Source: Mortierella alpina (taxonomy: Eukaryota; Mortierellomycota; Mortierellomycetes; Mortierellales; Mortierellaceae). From it: a stretch of 64,000 nt of DNA. A model generated the notes under the pieces. The model saw only the letters and a program-made list of their open reading frames with translations. It was not told where the DNA came from and did no database searches. The position numbers were made by a program, and so were the translations under genes. Numbering within the stretch: the first letter of the stretch is position 1; each line of letters starts with the position of its first letter. The stretch covers positions 1,860,001 to 1,924,000 of the forward strand of contig JANATF010000006.1 in the NCBI GenBank assembly GCA_029449245.1, written 5' to 3'. Positions 13,129-22,712 of the stretch are shown here, in pieces.

Positions 13129-13702
13129 ATGGTTCTCCAGTACATTGTAAGTCGCTAGGAAAGGGCGACTCGTCTTATCTTCTGGACCAAGCGGATCGAA
13201 CTCAACATCACCTGTCATGCAACACATTGCAGCCTCAATAGCGCGAGAGTTGTGTTTGATTACAACTGACAACCAACGAACATCTGCATCCCATGCGCCC
13301 GTTTTACTCCGTTCTAGAGACGCGCGGCCCACGAGAAGCCATACATCTTTGCCAGCTTTGTAATCGCTGCCATCGGTAAGGATTCCAAAACGACTATCGA
13401 CTTTGCTCCTCTTACCGAAGCATATGGGTGTCTAAGATATTCACATTCATCGTTTGCGAAAACGTTTGAACTTTAGGACCTGTTCTTGTTGTCACTGTCC
13501 CTTCTATCCGCAAGAGCCAAGGATACGTTAGCCCCGCGCGCATTCCCGATACCTACCCTCGTACGTCCTCTTTTCTTCTTCGCTTTCTGTATTTACGCAT
13601 TGCATTGGACTGTTCCGGATGCTTATACTAACGTCGACCCTACCTCTACCTGTTAAAGTTCCCCAGCGCGCTCGCAACCCCCCAGCAGGATATGAGGATT
13701 AA
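13129..13702 (+). CDS. Complex I accessory subunit, NDUFA3/B9 (fungal NI9M) type, four tiny exons
   Basis: Exons 13129-13146, 13318-13375, 13477-13560 and 13659-13702 splice in matching phases (0, 1, 1) into 67 residues. No exon exceeds 84 nt. The product starts MVLQYIRRAAHEKPYIFASF. It has one membrane helix (IFASFVIAAIGPVLVVTVP), then SQGYVSPARIPDTYPLPQR and a short tail. This follows the NDUFA3/NI9M layout: short matrix lead, one helix, then a Tyr-Pro motif with PVP/PLP. The subunit sits in the inner mitochondrial membrane arm of NADH:ubiquinone oxidoreductase. Donors are GTAAGT, GTAAGG and GTACGT; acceptors TTCTAG, TTTAG and AAAG, with a CTAAC branch signal in the last intron. The minus-strand ORF over this locus is a shadow. 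Confidence 0.75.
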
Positions 13703-14098
13703 TGCCGCAGGATTTTTTTAATACCATCGGAGCAAAGTGAAGAGCAGGATCAGATGGCGCCTTGAAACCACCACCTTTTTAGAAGCAATTGCTGTCGAAC
13801 CATCGGATTTTCAGCAGAATGAGAAAAATAAACACCGTTTTCCCCTATAGTCTCTTGCACCTGGGACCTGGCAGAGGAATTCTCCAACACAAAATGCTGT
13901 CATATTCGACGAACAAGCAAGTAACGGAAGTATAGTACTGACGATAGGACGTCAGGGGTATTTTATTTTTTCAAAGGCGTTACGGTGTGGGGGGGGGTTG
14001 GGGATATCATTCATAATGGTCCGTCATGCGAGTACCAGCTCATATAAAAAAACATATAAAAAATGATGAAATATATCAAAAGTCAAGTCAGGTCTTCC
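13703..14098. other. Convergent intergenic region
   Basis: 396 bp between the complex I subunit and the coactosin-PH gene (tail-to-tail). It holds an AT-rich stretch near 14041-14090 and a run of nine to ten G residues at about 13989-13998. No gene seen. Confidence 0.5.
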
Positions 14099-15966
14099 TT
14101 ATGAAGACTCGTTGCACTTCATGAACCCAGCAATGGCCAGCTCCTTGTCCTTGGTCGTGTCACTAAAGAAGAAATGTGACTCGCCCATATACAGATCGAC
14201 CCTGAACGAGTTTGGGATCAAACAATCCAACGACGCATCCTCAATGTTGGTCACCCGTCCTCCAAGCTTCATCTCCGAGACAGGCTGCCTATCATTCTCA
14301 TCCCGGAAGAACATCACATTCTGACCCCGCATCACGTAAAATCGTCGTCGCCAGTAGGCCGACCCAGCTATTTGGATCGTGATGTACCCCGAAAGACCTG
14401 AGCCGCGTAGTCTTTCCATCTCGATCAATTGTTTCTTCATCGCCTCGCGAGCCACCTTGGCTGATTCTTCCTTGCGCTTCCGATCGAGCTCCTGGGCTTG
14501 CTTCTGTGCCAGGAGTTCCTGCTCAATCGCTTCGCGTTCTTGGGTCTCCCGCTGCCTCTTCACGACCTCGGCGCGCTTCTGGCGCTCCATCTCGTCGCGG
14601 ATTTTGCGTTCTGCAGCTTCAATCTCCAACTGTCTTTCGATGCGAGGAGTGGTGGGTCCCGACAAGGGCGTGCCTGAGCGGATCGGACTGGAGACTTCAG
14701 AGGCGTTGTTGTAGCCTGTCGGAGTGCTGGGCGAGACAGGCGTTACAGGGCGAGGGACCACGGCGGCGGTGGTGGGCGAGGATGGTCTAACAGGCGAGGT
14801 CGAGGGGTCGGGGGTTGGGGGACTCTCGACAATGCCTAGGCGTGCTCTGACTTTGTCATCGGCAAGGTCCGTAAGGTTCGAAGTATTGATTTGGATATGA
14901 GTGACCTTAAAGTGGGCTCCGACAGCTTTTCCGTGGACGAGTGCGCGGGCTGTCAACGGGAAAATCGCGAAAGCAAGAGGCGAGAGACCAGTGAGAGAAA
15001 ATAAGCAAGTGTAGTAAAAAAGAAAAGTTAGTCGATATACTACTCTTGTCATACAATGGTGTGTGTGCCAAAGAATACAATTCTCTGCTTGCACATTCAC
15101 AAGGGGCGAGTCAAATTTGTGTTCGTTACCTCGGCGAAGTCCACTATAAGAAAACATCAACAACGTAAAGAATAAAGTACATAGTCGACAATGTTAATCA
15201 ACCGGAATTTGCGGAGGCAGAATTAAGCAAAAGGCACAGAAGGGAGGGGAAAAGGCAGCTAGCGAGAGAGATAGTGAGAGCATCTCTCTCGCGCGTTGTT
15301 GTATTTCAGTCCAGCTGGATCAGGCACGCAAGATCGTTGGTTGCACAAAGAGCAACATGGTCCCCCCTCACCAATGCCTCGCTTGTTGTTCGTAAATTAC
15401 AATTAGCGTACAGCAGCGGACAGCGAAAAAAACCAGCCTACCCCCCAGACTGTCCCTTTGGTCAAGGGTTGGAGCATGCTGCGATGCACCACGGTTGAGA
15501 TCTTGCCATCCCCTTTCTCCTTGAAATAACATCACCGAAGGATTATGCAATTTATGCGTTACCTGACCTGCTCCGAAACGTAAGCGATTAAAGCGTACTG
15601 GTCCTGGACTCTCACGAAACCATACAGAACCTCGTCTGTAAGTTTGGTCCTGAATTCTGCGAGACCTCCAGTGCCCGCACTGTAGAGTGAGATTTTATCG
15701 CGAGTACCGTTGTATCCGAGCATCAACCTATTATAGTTTTCAGGAACCAGGAACCAGGAACCAGGAACCAGGAGAAAAAAATAAAGAAATAAAAGACCTG
15801 TTAACGGTCAAGAGCAGAGTGACACAAGGGCGACGATGGGCGACGTTGGGATTCTTGTTTTTTGAGTACTGTACTGCTAAACCCCTGCTTACCAGTTGGT
15901 GGGAGTTCCGTTCGTGATGGCTTGGTAGGCCTCTTGAATGGCGGGGTCAGTCAAATCGCAAGACAT
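14099..15966 (-). CDS. Coactosin (ADF-H) domain protein with coiled coil and C-terminal PH domain
   Basis: Minus-strand exons 15966-15893, 15727-15563, 15143-15130 (14 nt) and 14949-14099; phases 2, 2, 1; 367 residues. Residues 1-~135 are coactosin-like: MSCDLTDPAIQEAYQAITNG, then LMLGYNGT, TGGLAEFRTKLTDEVLYGFV, RVQDQYALIAYVSEQVSGLR and a segment ending LADDKVRARLG. Coactosins bind F-actin. The 14-nt exon supplies SGLRR, exactly where coactosins carry SGLQR-like sequence, which supports the microexon. A Ser/Pro/Thr linker and a Glu/Lys/Arg/Gln coiled coil follow (about residues 190-260). Then comes a PH domain: GYITIQIAGSAYWRRRFYVM, VMFFRDEND, SFRVDLYMGESHFFFSDT. The likely role is linking actin to membrane phosphoinositides; that is inference. 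The longer frame upstream of exon 4 is intronic. Confidence 0.85.
15741..15772. repeat. (CAGGAAC)x4 heptamer tandem repeat in coactosin intron 1
   Basis: Four and a half direct copies of CAGGAAC. On the gene's strand this reads as CCTGGTT units just upstream of the intron 1 acceptor (AATAG at 15728-15729), so it may serve as the pyrimidine tract. Confidence 0.8.
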
Positions 15967-17187
15967 GTCGAAGTGGTTTTTTTCTTAATGGCGCTTTGGA
16001 GTTTGCTAAGACTGAAGAAGGGGAGGAGGACAAGAAACGAAGAAAACAAAAGAAAGGAAATGGGATGCAATAGAGCGTCTATTTAGCACCTTTTTTCATA
16101 TCTTCCAGCCGAGATCAGCGTGACACTGGAGCATTCAAACAAAAAGCTGGGTTAATTACTTTCTAGGCGAGTCGAATGTCGTTCGAGGTCGAAGCCGTCA
16201 AGAGTTGCCAAGGATTGAGTTCAAACAGTAGATACAGAGAGAGGGAGGGAGGGAGGGAGAAGAGAAGAAAAAAAGACGGAGAGGGGGATGTGGGAGGATG
16301 CTGAAACAGGTTGGCAGTGTTGTATGCAAAGGGGTAGGGGACGGAGACTGAGATAGGAGCTAGCTGGACAGACAGACAGAAAGAGAGAGAGAGAGAGAGT
16401 GCGTGTGTGTGTGGTGCGAGAGAGAGAGTGAGAGAGAGAAGGAGAGAAGGAAAGGTAGCAAGTGAGTCGAAATGAGGTCTGAAAAAAGAAAAGTGAATGA
16501 GGAAAGGTCAGACAGGTGCCACAGCCATGCTTAACAACCATGGTCACTCCATCCAGTGGACCGTTGTTGCGACAGCGTTTATCCGCTTGTCGCGGGCGAT
16601 TGAGAGCCAGCGCAAAGCGAAGCCATTAAAGAAGGGAGGAGCTGGGAGGGCTCTCAGCGGTTGAATGAGACCGCTACCAAGAGTCGGTCGCTACTCCTGC
16701 ATCTCGGCAGGTTTGCAGGTGGGCCACGGGAGGAGGACGCTCTACACTGGGGCATGCCATTTCTTGAGCCTGACAGCCGGCTCTAACGACCGAGCTATCA
16801 CCTGTGCTCACATTGTCCATCAGCCTTTACTTGCACTTATTTGTCCTGCACTGGTCAACGTCGCGTTGAACGAGAGAGATGCTGTAGTTCGCGGAAGAGC
16901 CACCCACTACACCCCTGACGGCACTCTAGGAAGCCAACGCTAGGTAGCCAGTGCTGGGAAGCCAACGCTTGGACCCCATTTCAATTAGCCAAGTGGTTTG
17001 CGTACTTTTATTGCAGCAGATGTGCCAGCTAGAATGGCTAGATGAAAAGTGAGGCACAGTACAGTGGCAACTGTGCGGTCTCGAAGAAGCCTAGGCGGAC
17101 TTCTCTTCTATGTAGACAAAGCGTACAGTCAACCTCGTTAATACTGAATCATACGTCTATGCGTGCGAATACCCATCGAGTTCGCTC
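15967..17187. other. Large intergenic region with purine microsatellite
   Basis: No gene recognised. 16230-16265 and 16378-16450 are GA/GT-rich (GAGAGAGAG, GTGTGTGTGT), probably the pyrimidine-rich leader and promoter of the minus-strand coactosin gene. Near 16929-16972 the phrase GGAAGCCAACGCT occurs twice around GGTAGCCAGTGCT, a small degenerate repeat. Confidence 0.5.
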
Positions 17188-17391
17188 CTACTTACTCTTG
17201 AAGAGAGTGAAGTAAGCCCAAGTGATGTCGGCGCCGACGACGGCAGAAACACCGGAGGCAATGGCAAGTCGCTGGTTCGAATGACCAACAGCGGGCGTTG
17301 CTCCAGACGAGGCAGCGGCGGAGTACTTGCGACGGGCAGCGGCCAGAAGTGGGGCACGAACCAGACGGGTGGAGGCGGCAATGGCGTTCAT
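17188..17391 (-). CDS. Small mitochondrial protein, paralogue of the divergent gene at 18023
   Basis: Single exon, 67 residues. The first ~30 residues (MNAIAASTRLVRAPLLAAAR...) are Ala/Arg-rich without acids, a likely mitochondrial presequence. The rest carries RLAIASGVSAVVGADITWAY, one hydrophobic segment ending FTLFKSK. The neighbour at 18023 shares this core almost residue for residue. A TATA box in minus orientation (TATAAAAG, 17486-17493) lies about 95-100 bp upstream. I do not recognise the family. A small inner-membrane protein is the best inference from size, presequence and single helix. Confidence 0.7.
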   Translation of the reverse strand: MNAIAASTRLVRAPLLAAARRKYSAAASSGATPAVGHSNQRLAIASGVSAVVGADITWAYFTLFKSK

Positions 17392-18022
17392 AGTTGCTTA
17401 CGAGCTTGTTTGGGTTTTTGTAGAGTGGGGAGGGTAGCTGAGAGGACTAGTGTTTTGATAACGTTGATAAGGGAAGGCACACTTCCTTTTATACATGTTG
17501 GCAAGTGTTCTCGGAGAAGAGCAACAGACACGCGAGATGCTGACAGTCGAGTAAAGTTACCTTTTCGGTACGGTGCCATGGCAACCGTGCGGCGAATGGA
17601 CGGCGCGATCGTCAACTTTCGGAAGGAAACATGCCTTTCTTGGACTGCGAAGCAAAAGTCGATTGAACATAGCGTGCTTTGAGATGCCCAGAAGCACTGT
17701 GGAATGCGCAGAAGAGCGTCATGTTGCTTTGCCTCCCTATCCTACGCCAATTAGGAAGTTCCGTGGTGCGGCGTCTTTGTCCCGACAACATTCAACTGAC
17801 CTCATCGATCATTGACAGCCACTTGTGTTTCCTCAGTAAAAGCACAGACCCCTGGGTTACAAATCAAAGTTGGGTGTACTTGAGCTTGAGCAATATGACC
17901 CTTCTGCTATAAAACGATCCACTTTTGGGTGCCAAATAGCCATCAACAAGCAGCATCAACAAGTAACTCTCCTCTCAAGCATTTCAAGAACACTCTACGG
18001 ATCGCACATCCCAAGCTTCAAC
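17392..18022. promoter_or_regulatory. Divergent promoter region between paralogous small mitochondrial genes
   Basis: 631 bp with outward-facing TATA boxes: TATAAAAG on the minus strand at 17486-17493 and TATAAAA on the plus strand at 17908-17914. Each is about 95-115 bp from its start codon, so each gene seems to have its own core promoter. Confidence 0.6.
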
Positions 18023-18241
18023 ATGAACACCGCATCAGTCTCCATTCGATCGATCCGTGCCCCTGTCCAGGCCTTTGTCCGTCGCCAGTACTCTGCATCT
18101 GCCACCTCTGCCACGTCAACGGCCAGCACGACCGTAAATGGCCATTCCAGTCGTAAGTTGGCCATCGCCTCTGGAGTGTCCGCTGTCGTCGGCGCCGATG
18201 TCACCTACGCCTACTTTACTTATTTCCGGAAGACCGAGTGA
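18023..18241 (+). CDS. Small mitochondrial protein, paralogue of the divergent gene at 17391
   Basis: Single exon, 72 residues, ending FTYFRKTE. The N-terminus MNTASVSIRSIRAPVQAFVR is a presequence-like stretch. After a Ser/Thr/Ala linker comes KLAIASGVSAVVGADVTYAY, near-identical to the core of the minus-strand paralogue. The presequence and linker have diverged much more than the core, so the core helix is probably the functional part. The TATA box is at 17908-17914. Family unknown to me; no enzymatic motif is visible. Confidence 0.7.
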   Translation: MNTASVSIRSIRAPVQAFVRRQYSASATSATSTASTTVNGHSSRKLAIASGVSAVVGADVTYAYFTYFRKTE

Positions 18242-18609
18242 CATTGTTGAGGCTGTACTAGCGGAATAAACCAAATGTATTTAAAGAATAAGGTCCTTTG
18301 CACCTACAGCTCTACACTAGTCAACAAGAGAGAACACTACATGAGTAGCAAGAGCGGTCTTTTTGTCAGGAGAGAGAAAAAGGGACGCGAAACTGCTCTC
18401 CGTTTCCGGGACCGTGCAACACAATTAGGTCGCCCTGGGTATGCGAACTGCACACTGCAGGCTCCTTGGACTCCCTTCTGACGACCTCCCTTCTTTTTTT
18501 TTCTTTCGTTCTGGAATTTGATCTAGCATTCTTCATCCACATTTCCACATTTACTCATCACTTTCCGCACATTCAGAACCAGTCAAACACTACTACTCGC
18601 CTCACCAAT
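18242..18609. other. Intergenic region and septin 5' leader
   Basis: 368 bp with no gene seen. The 3' half (18480-18600) is pyrimidine-rich (CTTCTTTTTTTTTCTTTCG) and probably forms the septin promoter and leader. Confidence 0.5.
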
Positions 18610-20715
18610 ATGTCGCACGTAAGGGGCCGCTGCAGCTGTCGTTTTCATTCTTGTAGTACAGCTCCCAGCGGCAGGGCAGGCCTTTTCTGCCCCCAGGTCA
18701 GGACATTGCCCTCCGACTGACACTTTACATTTACTTTGACCGTGTAGCGCATCGGCCGCAGAAAGAATGTCAAGAAGGGATTCCAGTTCACACTCATGGT
18801 TGTCGGTACGTATTGTGCTCTTAAGAAGTGACGATGTGGTACCACTTTGGCTCAAATGGTACCCGTATTCATCTTATAATATATCGTTGTTCTTAACGAA
18901 AAAGGCGCTTCGGGACTTGGCCGAACCACGTTCATCAACACGTTATGCGATGCTGATGTTGTACCCAAGCGCGAGTGCGACGAGCCAGAGATGGCTCACA
19001 TCGAGGAGGGTATTAAGATCAAGCCATACACCGTCGGTAGGTCATCAGCTATATTCTCTCTTTTTGGTCTGCAAGGGAGGCGCCATGACTATTTTTTTTG
19101 TTTTTGGCTAACCCTCTGCTTCTTTGCCTCAGAATTGGATGAGGATGGTGTCAAGATCTCGCTCACCGTTGTGGACACTCCAGGGTTTGGAGACATGATT
19201 GACAACGAGTACTGGTAAGTATTTATAAAGCCTATTCTCGTATGGTTTCCATATCACCTCCTCGCCCTCGCCCTTTCCCTCTCTGCCTCTCTTTTTTTTT
19301 TGCTGGAAACTTGTTGAACCCCCTTGCCCCTTCAAGCCATCTTCCCTTGCATGCGCGTCCCGTCGTTTTTTCGTTGTTCATACCTGCTCCTATATTTCAC
19401 CTTTCACACTTTTTTGCGTCGTGCAACATCCGTCCTCTCAGCGGCTAACGGTCTGCCGCACTCGGCCTGCATCCTTGGTTCTTCTCTTCGCAATGAAACA
19501 GCTTCCAGGAGATTCTTGGCTACCTTGAGCAGCAGTACGATGACATTCTGTCAGAGGAGTCCAGAATCAAGCGTAACCCCCGCTTCCGTGACAACCGAGT
19601 TCACGCTTTGCTCTACTTTATTGCTCCAACAGGACATAGGTAAAGCAGTTTGGGGGCTATGATAAGCAGAAATGAAGGCTAACACCTCACCTCCAAGAAT
19701 TGTATTTGACCAAGAATCATTCTTTTGTTCGTGAGTAGCCTTCGAGAGATTGACATTGAGTTGATGAAGCGATTGAGTCCCAGAATCAATGTCATCCCTG
19801 TTGTTGGAAAATCGGACACGATGACCCCAAGCGAGCTCGCAGAGTTCAAGAAGAGAGTAAGTCCCAAGTGCATCGGAGCGTAAAGCTTGATAGCCCTTGT
19901 TAGGTTTGCTCTGTGAACATTGTTTTAATCATGTTCTCTGTCCACAATACCTCTCACTTTTCAGGTCATGGAAGATATCGCGCATTACAACATCCCAATC
20001 TACAACTTTCCTTATGACCCCGAAGAGGACGATGAGGAGACAGTGGAGGAGAACAGTGAGTTGCGATCGCTCCTTCCATTTGCTTTGATCGGATGTGAGG
20101 AGGAAATTGTGGTCAACGGTCGCAAGGTCCGTGCCCGACAGTACCCATGGGGCTTTGTTGAGGTCGATAATGCACAGCACTGTGACTTTACCAAGCTCAG
20201 AGCTGCGCTCCTTGTGTGAGTTGAACTGATTGAACATTGCCGTTCTCAATTTCTCCCAAGCGGTGGAGCGAACATCAACTAATTTACTTACTTCGTTTTC
20301 GTCTTCGTCTTTGCCTATGATTTAGCACGCATCTGCAGGACCTGAAAGAGATCACACATGACTACCTTTATGAGAATTATCGTACTGAGAAGCTCTCACG
20401 CAGTGCCGATAACCTGTCGGAGTAGGTACAGGCACCATAGTTAGTATCCGAACGCCATCTCTTGGCATTCTCTATTGACAATATGCTAACTGGCCACTTC
20501 ATGTCTGCGTTTATTTTCCTGCCTAACCTGCAACTCTTAGAGAGGAGTCTGACCAAGAGGAACAGCAGCATAGCCGAGCAAAGGAAGAGCAGCTGCGCAA
20601 AGAAGATGAAAAGTTGCACGAGATGGAGGTAAAGGTACAGCGCGAGTTGCAGGACAAGCAGGACGAGCTGTGGAAGAAGGAGCAGCAGCTGAAAAGCCTC
20701 GAGGCGCAGGCTTGA
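18610..20715 (+). CDS. Septin, Cdc11/AspA-like GTPase of the septin ring
   Basis: Nine exons: 18610-18618, 18748-18805, 18905-19036, 19133-19214, 19502-19639, 19739-19856, 19965-20215, 20326-20421, 20541-20715; 352 residues. Septins form filaments at the fungal cortex and septum. Visible in order: basic RRKNVKKGFQF before the GTPase; G1 GASGLGRTT, with Arg where most septins have Lys; G3 VVDTPGFGD; G4 position VVGKSD; the septin unique element RQYPWGFVEVDN; and a C-terminal coiled coil (EESDQEEQQHSRAKEEQLRK onward). Arg in G1 recalls Cdc11/AspA septins, hence the subgroup call. The last donor is GGA|GTAGGT; reading through it gives GAG TAG, a stop immediately after NLSE. It converges with TatD, 271 bp between stop codons. 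Confidence 0.88.
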
Positions 20716-20986
20716 GTCGAACGAGTAGCAGACGATATATATCCGTAATCCCTGTTTTTGCTCCGCGCATAAGATGCCTTTTTTTGCAATACGATTCATC
20801 GCGCGTCTAGACCCAAGTTCTAAAGTGCCGCGTCTCGAGTTGATCTGCCCTCGAGCTTCTTTTGCGTTTTCTGTTCTTCTCTTCGAGTTTTTTTTCTTGT
20901 GCCGCCTTCCTCTGCAGTACTATAAACAATATAATCGTTCAAGCGCGTGCCTTATTTATACGCCGGTCCAAATATCGAGTTACGCT

Positions 20987-21957
20987 CTATAAGATTGATA
21001 GTGCGGGTCGATGAGGGCGAATCTTTGGAAATAGCCTGTACGCGTTCTCTGTTGTTTGCGTGATCTAGATTATAGTGCGAGAAAAGAGTAAAAATCACAC
21101 CGTGAGTAAAAAAATCGCTATTGCCTTAATACGCAGTACGCTTTCCTCGGCATGGACTGTCCGCTTACCACCGTTTCCAGATCAATGTTCTTGATCCTAG
21201 CTATCTCCTGTGCGGCATAACAAAGGTTCGACGGTACGTTGCTGACGCCCTTTTCCGGTCCCAGACAAGGTGTATCCGACTCGAGCAACATCAACTCCAA
21301 TGGAACCTCCTCTGCCAAGGCTTGCTGCTGCGGCGTCCTGACCACACTGGTCGGTATCGAAAAGTAATATCCGAGTGCTAGTGCCTTTCTCACATACTTG
21401 AGTTGTCCGTCAAACGCATGCAGTACTACTTTCTTGGCATCCAGTTCTTCCAACAGCGTGATGGTATGGTGTCCTGCACTCCTCGAATGAACGTTGAGTG
21501 GGAGGTTATTCTGGATCGCGAAACGGGCCTGGCGTGCAAAGACTTTGCGTTGTTCGGTCTTGACGTCGTCGTGGGTCTTGAGTCGATCGGTTGGGTTGTG
21601 GGTCGAGTTGAGGACAGGCAGAGTGAAGTCGAGGCCGACTTCGCCAATGCCGACGAGTCTTGGGAGGTTTTCTTCCATAAACTCAAAGACGCCCTCGAGG
21701 TCGGATTCTAGGACGGATCTGTATCCGACGGGGGCGCCGTCGGCGTCGCGGACGGGCTGGGCTGGGTGGAGACCGGCGCAGGCAAAGATGAAGCCTGGGT
21801 GCTGGATCGAGAGGCGGAGGATGTGGCGGGCGTCGACGAGGTTTTCAGAGACGGAGAGGATCGAAGTCAGGCCGGCTGCTTTGGCGCGCTGGACTAGAGG
21901 ATTGATGGATTCGAGTGGGATGGTGGGCGGGTATATGTGGGCGTGAATGTCGATCAT
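20987..21957 (-). CDS. TatD-family metal-dependent deoxyribonuclease (TATDN3-like)
   Basis: Two exons on the minus strand, 21957-21169 and 21064-20987, phase 0, 288 residues. TatD proteins are TIM-barrel metal-dependent DNases/hydrolases. Visible metal-site motifs are the first-strand HxH (MIDIHAHIY), GIGEVGLDF with the conserved Glu, NVHSRSAGHH, VVLHAFDG and LLESDTPCLGP. Reading straight through ends the protein at VVSGQSMPRKAYCVLRQ. The GTAAGC donor and TCTAG acceptor instead add ITQTTENAYRLFPKIRP, which matches the TatD C-terminal helix (NALKLFPK-like), so the spliced form is preferred. It is tail-to-tail with the septin. Confidence 0.87.
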
Positions 21958-22712
21958 TGTGTTCTGTCTTTCGCAGCCTGGTCCTGGTAATGAGATAAGA
22001 TAGAGAGAGTGTGTGCGTGTATGTGCGTGGAGAGTGGATGGAGCTGATCCTGATGAGTTGCGATTGGCGACTGAACTGAAGAAGGAACAGAGTTTGAGAA
22101 AAGGAGCGAATCAAGAAAAGGAAAAGGGAATGTGGAGAAGAGGGGAAAGAGTCGAGGGAGGACAAAAAAAAAAAAAAAAAAAAAAAAACGACTGGTGCTG
22201 TAGCCTTGACACGTCGCTTTGACGCAAAGCACACACCCGCACTGAGGCATAGCCGATGGCATGGCATGGCATGGCATCGCGCGGTGCGGTGCGGTGTGGC
22301 AGCAGGGGTCTGCAGGCCCATCCTTCGACGTCCTTGACCGCTCCTAGAACCACTGCACGGCCACGATCACATGATTTGCACCTCCACCACATTGCTCCTC
22401 GTCCTGCTCGCCACCAACGCCCACTCTGTCACTCTCTCTCTCGACACACACACACATCACATCATCTCGGCGCCCCCTGCTGCCTCGTTCCCTTTTGCTC
22501 CCCCCCAAGTCTCTCCCCCAGTCTCTCCCCCCAGTCTCCCGCAGCGCCCCTTTGCCTTTGGAAGCGCCTCCTCAGCCCTTTGCCACGCACTCATCCGTCT
22601 TTGCTCTGGCCCATCGGTCTGCTTGCTGATAGACACCACTGTAGACTCACAACACTCCCTGAGCCCCCTCCTCACCCTGCACTGAACAACGCGAACAGCA
22701 GCACCCGTCATC
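21958..22712. other. Divergent promoter region of TatD and beta'-COP genes
   Basis: About 755 bp without a gene. It contains a 25-nt poly-A run (22164-22188), four ATGGC repeats (22256-22275) followed by GCGGT repeats, and a pyrimidine-rich leader for the plus-strand gene (TCTCTCTCTCGACACACACAC, CCCCCAGTCTC repeats). Open frames here are compositional. Confidence 0.55.
22164..22188. repeat. Poly-A homopolymer (25 nt)
   Basis: Uninterrupted run of 25 A residues, about 200 bp upstream of the TatD start on the minus strand (poly-T there). Confidence 0.9.

Noticed and set aside
13015-13332. 105-codon minus-strand ORF beside Swp73
   Set aside because: Overlaps the complex I subunit exons 1 and 2 and the Swp73 promoter, with no family pattern.
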